Source of the DNA: Allobaculum sp. Allo2 | Lineage (GTDB): Bacteria; Bacillota_I; Bacilli_A; Erysipelotrichales; Erysipelotrichaceae | Assembly (NCBI RefSeq): GCF_022701175.1 | Contig: NZ_CP078088.1 | Coordinates: 930,001-994,000 of the forward strand | DNA: 64,000 bases | Direction of reading: 5' to 3' | Shown here: piece after piece, positions 9,011-18,710 of the stretch | How positions within the stretch are numbered: the stretch's first letter is position 1 | Layout: each line of letters starts with the position of its first letter | Made by a program: the position numbers and the translations under genes | Notes under the pieces: model-generated | The model's database searches: none | Seen by the model: the letters and a program-made list of their open reading frames with translations, nothing else | What the model was told of the DNA's origin: nothing

Positions 9011-9624
9011 TTAGGATTTGCGGTTGTAGTACTCAACAACGAGCAGTTCGTTGATTGGCTGGTCTTTGAACAGTTCGGCACGTTCCGGAGTGCGGAGGTA
9101 TTTGCCTTTTTCTGATCTTTGTCCACTTCAACGAAGTCAACGGCAGCTGGAGCAGCTGCAAGAGCATCAACAATGAACGGTTTGTTTTTGTCTTTTTCAG
9201 CAACTTCGATTACGGAACCCGGGCGAACGGAGAAGGATGGGATATCCACTTTCTTTCCGTCTACCAGGATGTGACCGTGGTTGACGAGCTGACGGGCAGC
9301 GCGGCGTGTGCGAGCGAAGCCCATGCGGTATACGAGGTTGTCGAGACGGCTTTCGAGGAGAACCAGGAAGTTTTCACCGGCAGAACCGCCCATGCGGCTT
9401 GCCTTGAAGTAGAGGTTGGCGAACTGTTTTTCAGAGAGCTGATAAACGTTACGGATTCTCTGTTTTTCCTGTTTCTGGATACCGTAGTTAGTGAGTTTGA
9501 TTCGGCGCGTTTTTCCATGCTGGCCGGGAGCATAAGGACGTCTGGCGAGTTCCTTGCCTGTTTCCGAAATGGAGAAGCTCAGGCGGCGGGAAACTTTCCA
9601 GGTAGAACCTGTCATTCTGGACAT
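9011..9624 (-). CDS. rpsD: 30S ribosomal protein S4
   Basis: About 204 residues, normal for S4, a primary 16S rRNA-binding protein and assembly nucleator. It starts [15 protein letters not shown] with AGGAGG on the minus strand (CCTCCT at 9633-9638). The S4 RNA-binding domain is clear: [14 protein letters not shown], then [24 protein letters not shown]. One base is missing in an A run near 9110; without repair the frame runs into unrelated sequence to 8929. With repair the ending is the usual [12 protein letters not shown]...[14 protein letters not shown] with TAA at 9011-9013. This start places the gene alone on the minus strand behind an ordered leader that probably mediates S4 autoregulation. 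Confidence 0.95.
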
Positions 9625-9785
9625 TTAGTTTTTCCTCCTATTGTCTTCGCAAAAAAACAATACCAGGATACAAATCTTCGTAAGGGGTGCCTGGGACGAT
9701 GTTTTCTTCAGAACAGCTGGCTGTTACTCGCATCTCTTAAGCTCAGGCGCCTGACTCACGCATTTGTATGCTGTTTGAATCATGC
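9625..9785 (-). promoter_or_regulatory. Candidate S4 autoregulatory leader of rpsD
   Basis: The ~160-base 5' leader has ordered pairings on the minus-strand RNA: AUACAAAU (complement of 9762-9769) pairs perfectly with AUUUGUAU (complement of 9668-9675), and CCAGG (9690-9694) pairs with CCUGG (9663-9667), giving nested or pseudoknotted helices just before the RBS. In Firmicutes, S4 represses its own mRNA through such a leader. The match here is by position and pairing; I could not align it to the known consensus. Confidence 0.5.
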
Positions 9786-9791
9786 CAAACC

Positions 9792-9820
9792 ACTATATCA
9801 GCAAACCTTCCAGATGACAA
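9792..9820 (-). promoter_or_regulatory. rpsD promoter
   Basis: On the minus strand TTGTCA (complement of 9815-9820), 17-base spacer, TATAGT (complement of 9792-9797), with a start expected near 9785. Confidence 0.6.
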
Positions 9821-10034
9821 CCGATCGGACATCGCCTTTTTCGCAAACCTAAGCCGGAAGTGACGCTTCAGGACTGTCCAGATCCAGTACGCAGCGGGCA
9901 ATAATATTGTAGAGGGAAAAGCCGCAGAAAAATCCTGCTCAAAATTGAAGAGATCCCGAAGACGGAACGCGGCTTTTTGTGACACAATAGAAACTGTTGA
10001 AGAACGTCCATAGTCCAGGCAGGCCAAGCCCGCG

Positions 10035-10062
10035 TGGTTTTGTGTGCGTTGTCTGTTATACT
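10035..10062 (+). promoter_or_regulatory. Probable ezrA promoter
   Basis: TGGTTT (10035-10040), 16-base spacer, extended -10 TGTTATACT ending at 10062. About 30 bases upstream of the ezrA start. The region just before (9917-9977) contains an AAAGCCGC/GCGGCTTTTT pair with a long loop that may be a terminator isolating ezrA. Confidence 0.45.
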
Positions 10063-10090
10063 ATAAAGCCGAATGTCAGGAGGATTATAT

Positions 10091-11874
10091 ATGGAAAATC
10101 TCTGGACCCAAGTCCGGGACTGGTGCCTGAATATGTACACGTATGTGACCAGACACGTTCCGATTGAGGTCATGATTTATATAGGAATTGCGATTGTTAT
10201 TCTGATCATCGTTGGCATCATTTCCCGCTCCATGAAGAAAAGACGCGTTTCCCGCCGTCTGCACGACCTGGAAGCGGATGTCAACGACATGCTCGACAAC
10301 AATCTCGAATTCAAATACCGCAAGGCCAGACAGTTTGCCGAAAACAACGAAGATCTTGCGGACCGGTTCAAGTCGATCAAGCCGAAATACAAGATCTGTC
10401 TGCAGTCGATCGAAGCCACGGAAGATCTGTACAACCGCGCGACGGAATACTTTACCCGTCATAAATATAAGAAAGCCGCCCGCGCGATGGACGAAGTCGA
10501 AACCGTTCTCGACGATACGGAAGAAAGAATCCGCATCGTGGAAGAATCGCTGGACCGCGTCATTTCCCGCGAAGACGAAGTCCGCAAAAATGCCTCCCGC
10601 ATTATTGAACGCGCCGACAAGCTGAAAAAGGACTATGCCGAAAAACGCGACAGCTTCTTCAGCGGCACCGCCTACATGGATAAGATGATCAGTTCCATGG
10701 AGACGTCTTTGCAGAAGCTTGAAGAAGATCTCGGCCAGGCGCGCTTTGCCGAAGTCCGTGAAGACTGCGACAAAATTCAGAACGAATGCGATGAGTTTGA
10801 AGAAATCGCAAAAGTGTATCCGTCCCTGTACAGCCGGGCCAAAACCGAACTGCCGCAGGCGATTGAAGAAGTCAAGACGGCTGTGGCCAGGATGGAAGAA
10901 GAACGCATTGACGCGTCCTACCTTGGCGTAGACGACAAGCTCGACGCCATTTCCAATGCGCTCGAAGATGCCGTGGCCAGCCTCGATGAAGGCGACCTGA
11001 AAAAGCCGCGCCGGCGCTCGATGCCATCACGGATCAGGTGCTCGCCCTCAACGAAGACATCGCACAGGAGCATGTAGCCTTCAGCGAAATCCAGGCCAGC
11101 CTGGAAAACAACTTCGCCACCGTCGATCAGAGCGAAGCCGAACTGGCGGAAATTATCCGTCTGTACGCGTCCATCAAGGACCGCTTCGGTCTCGAAGACT
11201 GGACCGCCCGTTTTGCCAAGGCGCGTGAACAGCTCGACGAGCTGAAGACGCAGCGCGACCAGATTCAGAAACAGCTCGAAGAAAGCGAAGTTTACCAGGT
11301 CGAAGTCATCAGCGGATTCCGCTCCTTCATCAGCCGTACGGATGCGTTCGGCAAGGAAGTCGCCAACATGAAGCAGCTGCTTCTCGGTGCCTCTTCCGAT
11401 GAAAGCCGCGCCCGCAAACAGCTCATCAAGCTCGAGCTGATTCTCAACGAAGTGCGTCTGAACACCAGCATTCGCAATCTGCCCGCCATATCCGAATCCT
11501 TCAACCAGGACCTCGAACGCGGCGAACAGAAAATTACGGATGTACAGAACGTACTCGAAAGCCAGACGCTCGACATCGACAAGCTGAACGGCACGCTGCA
11601 GGATGCCATCGATTTCATTTACAAGCTGTATTCCAACGCCAGCAACCTCACCGGCGTAGCGGTCATGGTAGAAAACGCCATCGTCTTTGGCAACCGTTTC
11701 CGCTCTTCCTATCCGGCCCTTGATTCGGATCTGACCAAAGCGGAAATGTGCTTCCAGAACGGGGAATATACCCGAGCACTCAAAATCGCCATGCAGGCTA
11801 TCGAAACGCTTCATCCGGGAATTTATGAGAAGCTGATTGCCCGCAAGGATCCGGCGGTCATGAACCAGGTATGA
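10091..11874 (+). CDS. ezrA: Septation ring formation regulator EzrA
   Basis: About 594 residues, spanning one missing base near 11010 (the run before GCCGCG). ATG 10091 follows AGGAGGA at 10078-10084; an ATG at 10073 would include the RBS in the coding part. One N-terminal membrane segment (IEVMIYIGIAIVILIIVGII, residues ~22-42) is followed by long spectrin-like coiled coils rich in Glu/Lys/Arg, the EzrA architecture. EzrA restrains FtsZ ring formation and links division to wall synthesis at the membrane. Its TGA (11872-11874) overlaps the next ATG (11871), so it is coupled to the cysteine desulfurase and thiI; the same three-gene order is known in Bacillus. Confidence 0.92.
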
Positions 11875-12996
11875 TTTATTTCGATCATGCAGCAACCACC
11901 CCTGTGAGCAGGGAAGTTGCTGCTCTTTTGTAAAACTGCTCGATGAATACGGAAACCCGGATTCCCTTCATCAGCAGGGAAGAAAAGCAGCAAAGCTTCT
12001 CGAACAGAGCCGCTCGCGCATCGCTTCCATGCTCAAATGCTCCCCGGAAGAAATCCTCTTTACCTCCTGTGCATCGGAATCCAATTCGATGGCGATCGTC
12101 GGCTATGCTTTAGCCAACAGGAATCGGGGAAACCGCATTATCACATCCAACTCGGAACATTCCTCCACGACGGCCGCGATGAACTTTCTCGAATCGATCG
12201 GCTTTGAAGTGGTCCGTCTGCCCATTCACGAAGACGGAACCATTCACGCCAAAGACGTACAGGACGCGCTGACGAAGGACACCCTGCTCGTCTCGCTCAT
12301 TCACGTCTCCAATGAGACCGGCGCTATTACGCCGATCGGCGAGATTGCGGATGTTGTCCATACCCATCCCACCTGCGTCTTCCATGCGGACTGCACGCAA
12401 AGCTTTGGCAAAGTGGATATTCCTTTTGAAAAGCTCGATCTGATGACGATGTCTGCGCATAAGATCCACGGCATGAAAGGATCCGCACTTCTCAAGAAGA
12501 AAAAGAACCTTGTCCTTCAGCCGCTGATCTTTGGCGGCCAGCAGGAACAGGGCATGCGCGGCGGCACCGAAAACGCGCCCGTCCACATCGCGCTGGCCAA
12601 GACGATCCGTCTGGCACTCGAAGGCCAGAAGCAGACCCAGGCACAGATGAAAAAGTCCGGGATCACATCATCGAACGGCTCGATGAAATTCCCGGCGCGC
12701 ACGTTCTCTCCCCGGAAAATGCGGCTTCCTCCATTCTTTGCCTCTGCTTTGATGCCATGACCAGCCAGGTCATGCAGAACGCGCTCGATGAGCGGGGAAT
12801 CTGCGTTTCCGCCATCAGCACCTGCGAGTCCCGTTCCCATCAGGCCAACCCGGTTCTTCTGAACATGGGCTGTTCCTTAAAGGAAGCGACCCACAATATC
12901 CGCCTGTCCTTTTCGGGCGAAAACACCATCGAAGAGGCCGACGCATTTATCGACAGTGTAAAGGAGATCATCCAGGCTTATGGATTACCGTTATGA
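11871..12996 (+). CDS. Cysteine desulfurase (NifS/IscS-like) dedicated to ThiI
   Basis: About 376 residues. Two missing bases, near 11932 and 12656, split it into three frames. It begins MIYFDHAATTPVS, the class V aminotransferase hallmark. The PLP lysine lies in SAHKIHGMKG, the HVSNETGA and HADCTQS segments bind cofactor, and GISVS-type text late in the protein (GICVSAISTCESRS) carries the persulfide cysteine. The enzyme takes sulfur from cysteine, forming alanine and an enzyme persulfide. It sits between ezrA (4-base overlap) and thiI (17-base overlap), matching the Bacillus NifZ-ThiI pair that supplies sulfur for 4-thiouridine in tRNA, so I infer that role rather than general Fe-S assembly. 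Confidence 0.9.
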
Positions 12997-14177
12997 CCAT
13001 ATTCTGATCCGGTACGGCGAACTTTCTCTGAAAGGCAAGAACCGGCAGAACTTCATTCAAAAGCTCAAAGACAATCTGAAAAAAGCGCTCAAGGGATTTC
13101 CGACGCTCGAACTCGAAACCCAGTACGACCGCATGTATCTTTATCTTCATGACGAAGATCAAAAAAGTGTGCGACATCGTCTCCAAAGTCTTTGGCATTT
13201 CCTCGTTTTCTCCGGCGATTAAAACGGAGCCGACGATGGACGCCATTCTCGAAGGCGTTAAAGCCAGTGTGGACTTAAGCACTCCGCACACGTTTAAAAT
13301 CCGTGCAAGACGCCACGACAAAATGTTCGAGCACGATTCGGATTACATCAACCGCGCAGCGGCGACCGTCATTCTCAAAAGCAGCGACTGGAAAGTCGAT
13401 GTCCACAATCCGGAAGTGACGATCCTGATCGAAGTCCGCAAAGATGCGGTCTACATCATGTCCGAGAAAATTCCAGGCGCCGGCGGATTCCCGGTCGGTG
13501 TCGGCGGACGGGCGATGATGCTGCTGTCCGGCGGTATTGACTCTCCGGTTGCCAGCTATCTCATGATGAAGCGCGGCGTGCATATCGAATGCGTGCACTT
13601 TGCCGCCCCGCCGTACACTTCCGCCGAAGCGCGTGAAAAAGTGTATGCGCTCGCCCGGCTGCTCGCTCCGTATCAGGGCGATGTTGTCGTTCATGTCGTT
13701 CCGTTTACCACGCTGCAGCTGGCCATTTATCAGAACGCGCCGGAAAGCTATGCGATTACGCTCATGCGCCGTATGATGATGCGCATTGCAGCAGGACTTG
13801 CGGAAAAACGCCATTGTCTCGCAATCGGTACGGGAGAAAGCGTTGGCCAGGTAGCCAGCCAGACGCTGGAGAGCATGTACGTCATCAACAACGTGACGAA
13901 CATGCCGCTCATCCGTCCGCTCGTATGCATGGATAAGACCGAAATCATCGATATCGCCCGAAAGATCGGTACGTACGAAACGTCCATTTTGCCTTACGAA
14001 GACTGCTGCACGATTTTCACGCCGAAAAATCCAGTAACCCGTCCGAAACTCGAAAAATGCATCGAGTACGAAAAACGCTGGGACTGGCAGGAAATGGTTT
14101 CCGACTGCATTGAATACGCGGAAACCATCCGCCTTCATTTCGAAGAACCAAATAAAGCGGAAGACGATCTGTTCTAA
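12980..14177 (+). CDS. thiI: tRNA 4-thiouridine sulfurtransferase ThiI
   Basis: About 399 residues. The frame changes near 13165 in a run of six A; here the data fit one extra base (or two missing). The N-terminus YDHILIRYGELSLKGKNR is the ferredoxin-like start, the middle (VGVGGRAMMLLSGGIDSPVASYLMMKRG) includes the THUMP-following PP-loop SGGxDS that adenylates U8 of tRNA, and TGESVGQVASQT is also typical. Sulfur comes from the upstream desulfurase. There is no C-terminal rhodanese domain, as expected for Gram-positive ThiI; CC in YEDCCTIF is the conserved C-terminal cysteine region. ATG 12980 lies inside the upstream gene's end, with AAGGAG ~12 bases before. Confidence 0.95.
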
Positions 14178-14201
14178 GCCAGAATGTATTCAAAACTACA
14201 G

Positions 14202-14245
14202 GCAGGGAAGAATTTCCAGTTCGAAATTCTCCCTGCTTTTCTTTG
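14202..14245 (+). terminator. Terminator after thiI
   Basis: GCAGGGAAGAATTTC pairs with GAAATTCTCCCTGC (one bulged A), followed by TTTTCTTT. Confidence 0.85.
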
Positions 14246-14464
14246 AACTTTGCGTTTTGCGTTCTGCTCCTTGCCTGCTGCATTCGCCGTCTCCTTCTCG
14301 ATCCAGATGCGAGGCGCACACAGAGCCTCTGTTCCCGTTTTGTCACCCGTTCTGACATCTTTGGGCTCCAGCTTCCCAACCCTTCCGCAAGCAAAGAAGA
14401 CGGACGCCAAAATCCAGACGCGCCTAAAACCGGAGAATAGCGAGGGGCGCTTTATAATGAGGGC

Positions 14465-15233
14465 ATGAACTGTCCAATCTGTCATCAGCCCCTGCATAAG
14501 GAAAACCGCACCTGGAAATGCCCGAACAATCACGCGTTCGATCAGGCCAGACAGGGGTATGTCAATCTCTGCCGCAAGCAGAAAGTCACCGGCGATAACG
14601 AAGCCATGTCGGCTGCCCGTACCCGCTTTCTCGAAAGCGGCGCCTATGATTTTTACGCGAAGCCATCGCGAAAAAGATCCACGACCTCCATCCCAGAATG
14701 TACATCGATCTTGGCTGCGGAGAAGGCTATTACACCCGACGCTTTGCCAAGGAAGTCGAAGAAGGATACGGCATCGATTTAAGCCGTCCTTCCATTGCAC
14801 ATGCCGCCGGTCAGGACAAGCAGACGCAATACATTGTCGGAAGCATTTTTGAACTGCCGTTTGCCGATCTGAGCGCGGATCTGCTGACATCGATCTTTAC
14901 GCCGATCCCCGCAAAGGAAGCCAGACGGGTTTTAAAAGAGGACGGTTTACTGATCACAGTCGGACCCGGAAAAACCATCATAAGGAACTGAAGGAAGTCC
15001 TGTATGAAAACGTCCGTCTCAACGATGAGCCAAAACAGCCGGAAGGCTTTGAACTTGTCGATCGTACGGAGCTGAGCGAGCTCGTTCATGTCGATGACGT
15101 CTGGAGCCTGCTGGAAATGACACCGTATCGCTACAAGTCACCTGCTGAGGGCCTTGAGCGCGTCAAAAACCTGAAAAACGGTCTGGATGTCACCTTTGAC
15201 TTTGTGATCAGCACCTGGAGAAAAGCAAAATGA
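14465..15233 (+). CDS. rlmA: 23S rRNA (guanine-N1)-methyltransferase, RlmA type
   Basis: About 257 residues over two missing bases near 14663 and 14972. The N-terminus is a zinc-binding finger (MNCPICHQPL ... WKCPNNHAFDQARQGYVNL: C-C-C-H), diagnostic of RlmA/RrmA, which methylates N1 of a guanine in helix 35 of 23S rRNA. The SAM-binding motif I is MYIDLGCGEGYYTR; later motifs include FELPFADLSADLL and RVLKEDGLLITVGPG. After the second repair it ends ...FVISTWRKAK with TGA 15231-15233, overlapping the next ATG (15230). In some bacteria this modification affects macrolide or tylosin response; no such inference can be drawn here. Confidence 0.87.
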
Positions 15234-16546
15234 GAACAAAAATAAAAAAATGGGGAATCAACGGCGAAGGCATCGCCTACGTCAATAAGAAGGCGGTCTT
15301 CGTACACCCGGTGCGATTCCCGATGAAATCGTGGATATCGATATTGATCACGACTTCGGCAGCTATGCGCAGGGTCATGTGGAAAAGATCGTCCAGGAAG
15401 CCCCGCGCCGGCGCAAATCGCCCTGTCCGATTTCGAAAGAATGCGGCGGCTGTGCGCTGATGCATGTCGACTACAAAGGCCAGATCCGCATGAAAGAGCA
15501 GATCCTTAAGGAAGCGCTGCGCCGCTATGCGCACTATGAAGGACCGATTTTTCCTGTCATCAAAAATCCGGATCCTCTGCAGTACCGCAACGCCTGCAAG
15601 CTTCCCTTCGGCTTAAAAGACGGCAAAGTCACCACGGGCATGTATGCGCGGGAAACCAATGATTTCGTTCCTGTTGAACGCTGTCTGATTCATGCCAAAG
15701 GTCTGGAACGGGCCCGCATGGAACTCAATACGCTGATCGACCAGTCCGGACTTCCCGTTGCCGATAAAGAACATCCGGAAGGCCTGAAAAATCTGGTTCT
15801 GAAAGAATTTGACGGCAAAATCCATATCGTTCTGGTTACCGGAAAGATGGACATCCCGGAACGTCTGGTTGAGCAGATTCTGGAAAAGTCAGATCATGCC
15901 GCTTCCGTCTGGCAGTCCATTAAGGAACCGGACGATCCGGAACACGAACTGTTTGGCCGTCAGATGCTGCATCTGGGCGGCGATATGAAAATGACGCTTA
16001 CGCTGGGCGAGTTCACGCTGAATCTTCTGCCCAAATCGTTTTTCAGCTCAACACGAAACAGGCGCTCGCTTTATATACGCTGATCGAATCCTGGCTGCCG
16101 GATCATACCGATCTGATGGTCGAAGCCTATTGCGGCATCGGAGCCATCTCGCTTTTTGCGGCGGATAAAGCTAAAGAAATTATCGGTATCGAATCCGTAG
16201 AAGACGCAGTGGCCAACGCGAGTGAAAACGCACTGCTCAACGGCAAGGAAAACCTTTCCTTCGTCTGTCAGGATGCGGCAACGGAACTGAAGCGGATTTC
16301 GCAGAAACGTCATGTCGATACGCTGGTCGTCGATCCGCCGAGAAGCGGTCTGGACCGTACCATGAAAGACGCCATCCTGAAAGCACAGCCGCAAAATCTG
16401 ATCTACGTTTCGTGCAATCCGTCCACGCTAGGAAAAGATCTGGACGTTTTGCAGAAGAAATACGCGATCGAATGCGTACAGCCTTTTGATTTCTTCTCGC
16501 AGACTCCGCACGTAGAGACAGCCGTAAAGCTTTCTCTCAAAAATAA
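15230..16546 (+). CDS. rlmD: 23S rRNA (uracil-C5)-methyltransferase, RlmD/RlmCD type
   Basis: About 440 residues over indels near 15311, 16041 and 16540. The [4Fe-4S] cysteines are visible (CPISKECGGC, later CLIH). The TrmA-family motifs SFFQLNTKQA, AYCGIGAISLF, DPPRSGLD and YVSCNPSTLGKDL follow, the last carrying the catalytic cysteine. The enzyme makes 5-methyluridine in 23S rRNA. As written, the last frame runs on to 16739 straight through a strong terminator; one missing A in the AAAAA run near 16540 would restore the expected ending LSLKK-stop (TAA 16544-16546), so I end the gene there. It overlaps rlmA by four bases (ATGA) and forms a two-gene rRNA-modification operon. Confidence 0.88.
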
Positions 16547-16688
16547 AATTCCAAACGGAATCGATCGATCTTCTTTCCATTCCCTTCAAACCCTTCTGCT
16601 CCTTCTGTTCGTTTTATCTCTTCGATCCGTGGCCTGTCAGACGATGGAGACGCTGAAGATCCGAACAGGAGGGATAGATTCACAGAAC

Positions 16689-16736
16689 AAAATCCTCATG
16701 CCTCTGGATGATTTCCAGATGCATGAGGATTTTCTT
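16689..16736 (+). terminator. Strong terminator of the rlmA-rlmD operon
   Basis: A 20-base arm starting AAAATCCTCATGC (16689) pairs with an arm ending GCATGAGGATTTT with one mismatch, then CTTT. The true coding end must lie upstream of this hairpin. Confidence 0.9.
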
Positions 16737-17533
16737 TAGCGCAGATCGGCTTTCTTAACGGCACGAAAGGCACCCGATCCGAGGGGCCTGAAGACAGAGG
16801 ACAGCGCAAATCCGCGCAGGAAAAAAGCTGCCCAAAGGAGCGGACAGGCCATTTTCGGCGAAAGATCAAAGGATAGAAATAAATAAAAATAAGGTATAGA
16901 AACGCAAATAAATCCGTCGGATTTCACCAAGGCTCTCGCTAAAAATAATTACCGTAGTTGAAATATAAATAAATTCAAATTGGATAAATTAATACCAGAA
17001 AGTAAAAAGTGCAAACGATTGAAATAATTCAAATATATATAAACTGTCAGAATAAAAGCATCATAAATTGAATACTGATTAATTTAGACAAAACCGTTAA
17101 GAAAAAGTACATCGCAAGCCACGAAAGCTGACACTATTCTAAATACATTGAGGGGCTGACTCGCTTGCCCAGGCAAGCCATATGACCAGAAACGCCAACT
17201 GGTCTGCTGAGCAAAGAAGCCTGCTCTCGCTCAAAAATCCTGCACCTCAATTTCATTAGTATTTCGTTTTTCGAATGACCCGCTCATCTCTTTCTTTCCC
17301 AGCACATCGAATTCCTTGCTTTCCCGTCTCGGGTAAAACCAGGAACGCACGAAGATCATCATAAACCATCTAATCCTCAGGAAGAGAGTCCGGGTTTTGT
17401 ACGGCAGCCCGAGCGCCCCGCTTTCGTATAACTTTACGAACTTGAAAAAGAACGAAGATAAGAGATTTTACAATCCTTAAGAAAAATTCAAATCGATGAT
17501 GCCCGATTCATCTCGTGGAAAGGACAGGCGTTT
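16737..17533. other. AT-rich intergenic region ahead of the pilus locus
   Basis: About 800 bases without a credible gene. 16860-17110 is markedly AT-rich with many A-tracts, unlike the GC-balanced flanks, and may be intrinsically bent or a transferred segment. 17147-17251 folds into a closed multi-hairpin structure (separate entry). 17260-17533 shows nothing I can name apart from the expected promoter of the gene at 17534. Confidence 0.5.
17147..17251 (+). ncRNA. Candidate structured RNA with four-way junction
   Basis: ATTGAGG (17147-17153) pairs perfectly with CCTCAAT (17245-17251), closing ~105 bases. Inside are three hairpins in a row: GCTTGC/GCAAGC (17163-17178), GACCAG/CTGGTC (17184-17204) with a 9-base loop, and GAGCA/TGCTC (17209-17226). 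All helices are perfect complements, in an otherwise gene-free region. It matches no riboswitch class I know. Strand is not determined; plus is chosen because the downstream genes run that way, 280 bases on. Confidence 0.35.
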
Positions 17534-17818
17534 ATGAATAAAAACTCTCTGCGCCGCAAATCCCGCATTGAACTTCTCGAACTGCTGCTCGCCTCCCGGG
17601 AAGAAAATCAGAAGCTTCGCAAGGAAAACGAAGAACTGAAAGCTCAGCTTGCGCAGCGACAGATCCATCTGGAAAACAGCGAATCGCTGGCACATGCGGC
17701 CTTGAAACTGGCCGGCGTATTTGAAGCAGCCGATCAGGCAGCTGCTCTCTATCTCGAAAGTCTGAAGGAGAATTATTCCGATCATGAATCAGAAGAATGC
17801 ACCGAAGAAGCCCTCTGA
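17534..17818 (+). CDS. Small coiled-coil protein upstream of signal peptidase
   Basis: 94 residues, intact. Residues ~8-52 form a heptad-rich helix (ELLELLLASREENQKLRKENEELKAQLAQRQ), a typical short coiled coil; a second helix follows with many alanines (AHAALKLAGVFEAADQAAALYL) and the tail is acidic. There is no signal peptide. Its last 35 bases overlap the signal peptidase gene, so the two are translated together. I have seen such small helical proteins beside lepB in Gram-positive loci but do not know a function; it may modulate the peptidase or the secreted pilus subunits. Family not recognised. Confidence 0.6.
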   Translation: MNKNSLRRKSRIELLELLLASREENQKLRKENEELKAQLAQRQIHLENSESLAHAALKLAGVFEAADQAAALYLESLKENYSDHESEECTEEAL

Positions 17819-18386
17819 TCCAGACATGCCTTCCGTATCCGAGATCCGAAGCGAAATCGATCGCGTCCGCTATCGAAAACGCTACTGGAAATCGGTTCGC
17901 GGCATTCTTCAGACCATCCTGGTCGCGGCAGCGGTGGCCGTTCTGATTTCCATGTTATGGATGCCCGTTCTGGAAATTTACGGACCAAGCATGGCGCCTT
18001 CTCTGGAAGAAGGCGATATCGTTGCCGCCATCAAAAACAGCAAATTCGAAACGGGCGATGTCATCGCCTTCTACTACAACAACAAAATTCTCGTAAAACG
18101 CGTCATGGCCGGTCCAGGCGACTGGATCGACATTCACGAAGACGGAACCGTTTTTGTGAATGGAGAAGAAATCGATGAACCCTATCTGACAGACAAAGCG
18201 TACGGAGATCCCGATATCGAATTTCCTTATCAAGTTCCCGAAGGACGCTGGTTCGTTCTCGGCGATCATCGAAGCATTTCCAAGGACTCCCGAAACGCAG
18301 AAATCGGCCCTATCGCTTCTGAAGATATTGTTGGACGGCTCGTCTTCCGCCTCTGGCCCAACCCAGGACCAGCCGGCGACAGTTAA
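17784..18386 (+). CDS. lepB: Signal peptidase I (S26)
   Basis: 200 residues, intact, typical of single-spanning Gram-positive type I signal peptidases. A cytoplasmic charged N-terminus (~1-38) precedes one membrane segment (ILQTILVAAAVAVLISMLWM). The catalytic Ser is in GPSMAPSL and the general-base Lys in ILVKRVMAGPGD; the box GDHRSISKDSRN is conserved box E. It removes signal peptides on the outer face of the membrane. Its position immediately before the pilin, sortase and adhesin genes suggests it is the dedicated peptidase of the pilus system, as in many pilus islands, although a housekeeping role cannot be excluded. Confidence 0.93.
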   Translation: MNQKNAPKKPSDPDMPSVSEIRSEIDRVRYRKRYWKSVRGILQTILVAAAVAVLISMLWMPVLEIYGPSMAPSLEEGDIVAAIKNSKFETGDVIAFYYNNKILVKRVMAGPGDWIDIHEDGTVFVNGEEIDEPYLTDKAYGDPDIEFPYQVPEGRWFVLGDHRSISKDSRNAEIGPIASEDIVGRLVFRLWPNPGPAGDS

Positions 18387-18710
18387 CTGTTTCTTCCATA
18401 ATCCGGATTCATTGTCCTTCCGAATATGGATCCGATTCACATCAATTCGTATAGGCAGTAAAGGTCTCTTGCCAGGGAAGGCAGAGTCGCCTTATTCATA
18501 CAAAATGGCTTAAGCAAGCCAGAAAGAAGGGATACGCAGACAAAAGAAGGTTTTACCCGTATCAAAACAGGAAAGGCTGAATCAATTCGATCCAACATCA
18601 TTCCTTGATTTATCCCGGACGTTTACCTTCCTTTACTGCAGGAGATCTGAATCGTCAGGAGTTGAATTCGAACAGCCCAAAAGAGAAAAAGACAACAGAA
18701 AGGAAAAACA
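18387..18710. other. Intergenic region between lepB and the backbone pilin
   Basis: About 320 bases, no credible gene and no clear terminator. The pilin start codon is preceded by AGAAAGGAAAAAC. It could contain a pilus-specific promoter, but I see no convincing -35/-10 pair. Confidence 0.4.

Noticed and set aside
9917..9977. Riboswitch upstream of ezrA
   Set aside because: AAAGCCGC and GCGGCTTTTT pair, but the 40-plus-base loop shows no known aptamer; more likely a terminator isolating ezrA.
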